The position numbers and the translations under genes are program-made. The notes beneath the pieces were generated by a model that saw nothing but the letters and a program-made list of their open reading frames with translations, was not told the DNA's origin and did no database searches. This document shows, one piece after another, positions 14,045 through 15,756 of a DNA stretch of 15,756 nt. The DNA comes from Planctomycetota bacterium (GTDB lineage Bacteria > Planctomycetota > J058 > JARGOJ01), in assembly GCA_029210225.1 (NCBI GenBank), contig JARGOJ010000082.1, positions 1-15,756 of the forward strand, given 5' to 3'. Each line of letters opens with the position of its first letter. The first letter of the stretch is position 1.

Positions 14045-15469
14045 CTAGATTTTGATATCAAGTTTTTGGACTTTGTAGCGGATCGAGCGAAAGGAGATCC
14101 CGAGGATCTTGGCGGCGTTGGTTAGGTGGCCGTTGGTTCGGTCGAGGGCGGCCATGATATAGGCTCGTTCGATTTGCTCCAGTCGATTCTCTAAACTGAA
14201 TTCTTCGTCGTTCATGTCGACTCGAAAGTGACTCTCCCCCGTGAAGGTGCTTGTGGATGCTCCTTCGCTTGTGTTTGCCTCGGGAACGGAAGCTTGAGGA
14301 GTGATGACAGTGATCGCTTGAGAGGCGGAGGGGACGAGGATCTTTTCGAGGGTGCTTGTGCTGGAGAGAATGACGGAGCGCTCGATTGTGTTTTGAAGTT
14401 CGCGGATGTTTCCAGGCCAGTCGTATTGGTTGAGTTGCTGACGTGCGTTCTCTGAGATGCCCGAGATTTCGCGGCCGACTTTCTTTGAGTATTTGGCGAG
14501 GAAGTGAGAGGCGAGAAGCTCGATGTCTTCTTTGCGTTCTCGGAGGGGCGGCAGTTGAATGGGAATGACGTTGAGGCGGTAGTAAAGATCTTCTCGGAAA
14601 TTTCCTTCTCGGACTTCTTGGAGCAGGTCTTTGTTGGTGGCGCCAATGAAACGGACATCGACGTGGCGGGCTTCGGTGCCGCCGACTTGGAAGAAGGTTT
14701 GCTCTTCCATAACTCGGAGCAGTTTGACTTGCATATCGAGGGGGATGTCGCCGATCTCATCGAAGAAGAAGGTGCCGTTGTTGGCGGCTTCGATGAGACC
14801 CTGTTTATCTTTGTGGGCGGTGCTGTGAGAGCCTTTGACGTAGCCGAAGAGCTCGCTGGGGAGCAGGTCGTTGGTGAAGGCTGAGGCGTTGACGCTGATA
14901 AATGACTGGGTGGCGCGGCCGGAGCAATAGTGAAGGGCGCGGGCTACTAGCTCTTTTCCGGTGCCACTCTCTCCGGTAATGAGGACCGTGGAGTCGGTCT
15001 CGGAGACGCGGTTAATGATGCCGAGGATTTCCCGCATTCTCGGGCTGTTGCCAAGGATTTCGGTGGCGTTGTTGTTGTGTTTGCCTTGAGAGGTTTCTTT
15101 CGAGTCTCGGTGAGCGAGGGCTCGTGCGACAACTTCGCGTATGGCTTCGTTATCGAAGGGTTTTTTGATGAAGTCGTAGGCGCCCTCGCGCATGGCGAGG
15201 AGGGTGCTATCCCAGTTGGAGTAGGCGGTGATAATGATGACGGGGACGTTTGGGTTTTTGAGCTTGAAGAAGTTCATCAAGTCGATGCCGCTGGTTTTTG
15301 TGGTCAGGCGCATGTCTTGGAGGACCAGGTCGGGTTGCTCTTGTTGAAAGAGATCCTGAGCGGCCTGGGCTGTGGCCGCAGTTGTGACTTGGTAGCCGGA
15401 GCCTTTCAGAACAATCCGAAGGACGCTCAACACGCTCTCTTCGTCGTCGACTATGAGAATTTTTGCCAC
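14045..15469 (-). CDS. NtrC-family response regulator with non-canonical sigma-54 contact loop
   Basis: A 474-residue two-component regulator. The receiver domain (1-120) has the acidic pocket DDE (8-10), phosphoacceptor Asp52, Thr81 and Lys103. The AAA+ domain (about 138-370) has Walker A GESGTGKE (166-173), Walker B FFFDEIGD (234-241), FREDLYYRL and WPGNIREL. The loop that normally reads GAFTGA is GSHSTA (213-218), without the Phe that contacts sigma-54. A Ser/Thr-rich linker (about 370-415) leads to a Fis-type helix-turn-helix (449-470) ending GISFRSIRYKVQKL, similar to PilR-type regulators. The start is GTG with GAGG five bases upstream; the gene begins 12 bases after the histidine kinase stop, so the two are partners. 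The pathway it controls is not identified; PilR-like is a weak possibility. Confidence 0.92.
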   Translation of the reverse strand: MAKILIVDDEESVLSVLRIVLKGSGYQVTTAATAQAAQDLFQQEQPDLVLQDMRLTTKTSGIDLMNFFKLKNPNVPVIIITAYSNWDSTLLAMREGAYDFIKKPFDNEAIREVVARALAHRDSKETSQGKHNNNATEILGNSPRMREILGIINRVSETDSTVLITGESGTGKELVARALHYCSGRATQSFISVNASAFTNDLLPSELFGYVKGSHSTAHKDKQGLIEAANNGTFFFDEIGDIPLDMQVKLLRVMEEQTFFQVGGTEARHVDVRFIGATNKDLLQEVREGNFREDLYYRLNVIPIQLPPLRERKEDIELLASHFLAKYSKKVGREISGISENARQQLNQYDWPGNIRELQNTIERSVILSSTSTLEKILVPSASQAITVITPQASVPEANTSEGASTSTFTGESHFRVDMNDEEFSLENRLEQIERAYIMAALDRTNGHLTNAAKILGISFRSIRYKVQKLDIKI

Positions 15470-15481
15470 GTATACCTCGAG

Positions 15482-15756
15482 TTACGGCCTGTTTTGAGAT
15501 GGGTTTGAGGGCTCTTCTTCTTGCGTTTTTGTGAGGGGCAGTCGAATGCGGAATCGGCTCCCCACAGTTTCCATACTCTCATAAGATATATCCCCACCGT
15601 GTGCGTCAATGATCTTTTGCGCAAGGGCGAGGCCAAGGCCGGTTCCCTGGCTCTTTGTGGAGAAGAAGGGCGTGAAGAGCTTGTTTTGAATGCCTGGGTC
15701 GATTCCTGGGCCGTCGTCTTCGACCAATCTCTCTAAGCCTCGTATGCCCTCATAGA
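15482..15756 (-). CDS. Sensor histidine kinase, C-terminal part (cut by window edge)
   Basis: Only the last ~90 residues of the kinase lie in the window; the frame is open to the right edge, so the start and sensor domain are outside. The ATP-binding domain is clear: G1 box VEDDGPGID, F box FTPFFSTK, G2 box GTGLGLALAQK, then the closing strands AHGGDISYES and RFRIRLPL. This is the NtrB/PilS-like pattern that pairs with NtrC-type regulators. The protein ends with a short acidic/Pro-Ser tail (TQEEEPSNPSQNRP). The TAA is followed after 12 bases by the GTG of the regulator gene, which holds the regulator's ribosome-binding site, so the pair is co-transcribed. Autophosphorylated on a His upstream of this segment, it should pass phosphate to Asp52 of the regulator. 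Confidence 0.92.
   Translation of the reverse strand, partial: YEGIRGLERLVEDDGPGIDPGIQNKLFTPFFSTKSQGTGLGLALAQKIIDAHGGDISYESMETVGSRFRIRLPLTKTQEEEPSNPSQNRP

Overview
The window is a stretch of a Gram-negative bacterial chromosome. It encodes three predicted lipoproteins, a cellulose-synthase-like glycosyltransferase, HU/IHF, an NtrC-type two-component pair and a eukaryotic-type Ser/Thr kinase. Base composition is moderately GC-rich and GTG/TTG starts are frequent. The mix of an NtrC-family regulator, a Ser/Thr kinase with a Pro/Gly-rich tail, an RqcH/NFACT protein and TPR/HEAT lipoproteins fits a deltaproteobacterial-type lineage (Myxococcota, Bradymonadia or Bdellovibrionota). That placement is an inference, not proven here.

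Left third (1-5143): uvrA on the minus strand is complete through its first ATPase module. It stops just before the second Walker A, and the outermost ~60 bases read instead like a response-regulator receiver, so this edge looks chimeric or rearranged. A ~515-base non-coding gap follows, then a plus-strand HEAT-like lipoprotein gene that converges on a minus-strand family 2 glycosyltransferase.

Middle (5144-10109): mnmA (tRNA 2-thiouridylase) diverges from the glycosyltransferase. Between mnmA and a convergent HU/IHF gene lies a ~215-base spacer full of nested inverted repeats. Upstream of HU is a near-perfect 45-bp-stem hairpin. Next comes a minus-strand operon, rqcH followed by two TPR-type lipoprotein genes, with the first lipoprotein ATG directly after the rqcH stop.

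Right third (10275-15756): a tight minus-strand operon of histidine kinase (cut by the window edge), NtrC-family regulator, thiI (tRNA 4-thiouridine synthetase) and a Ser/Thr kinase. The spacings are 12, 37 and 16 bases. The regulator has an altered sigma-54 contact loop (GSHSTA instead of GAFTGA). The kinase carries a ~270-residue basic Pro/Gly/Arg tail with 11 TGR units and an internally duplicated block.

Functionally the window mixes tRNA thiolation (MnmA, ThiI), ribosome-associated quality control (RqcH), DNA repair and architecture (UvrA, HU), envelope proteins (lipoproteins, glycosyltransferase) and signalling. No tRNA, rRNA, CRISPR array, transposase or prophage gene was seen. The least explained items are the long hairpin at 7025-7125, the repeat-filled spacer at 6382-6568, the kinase tail, the variant regulator and the uvrA break.
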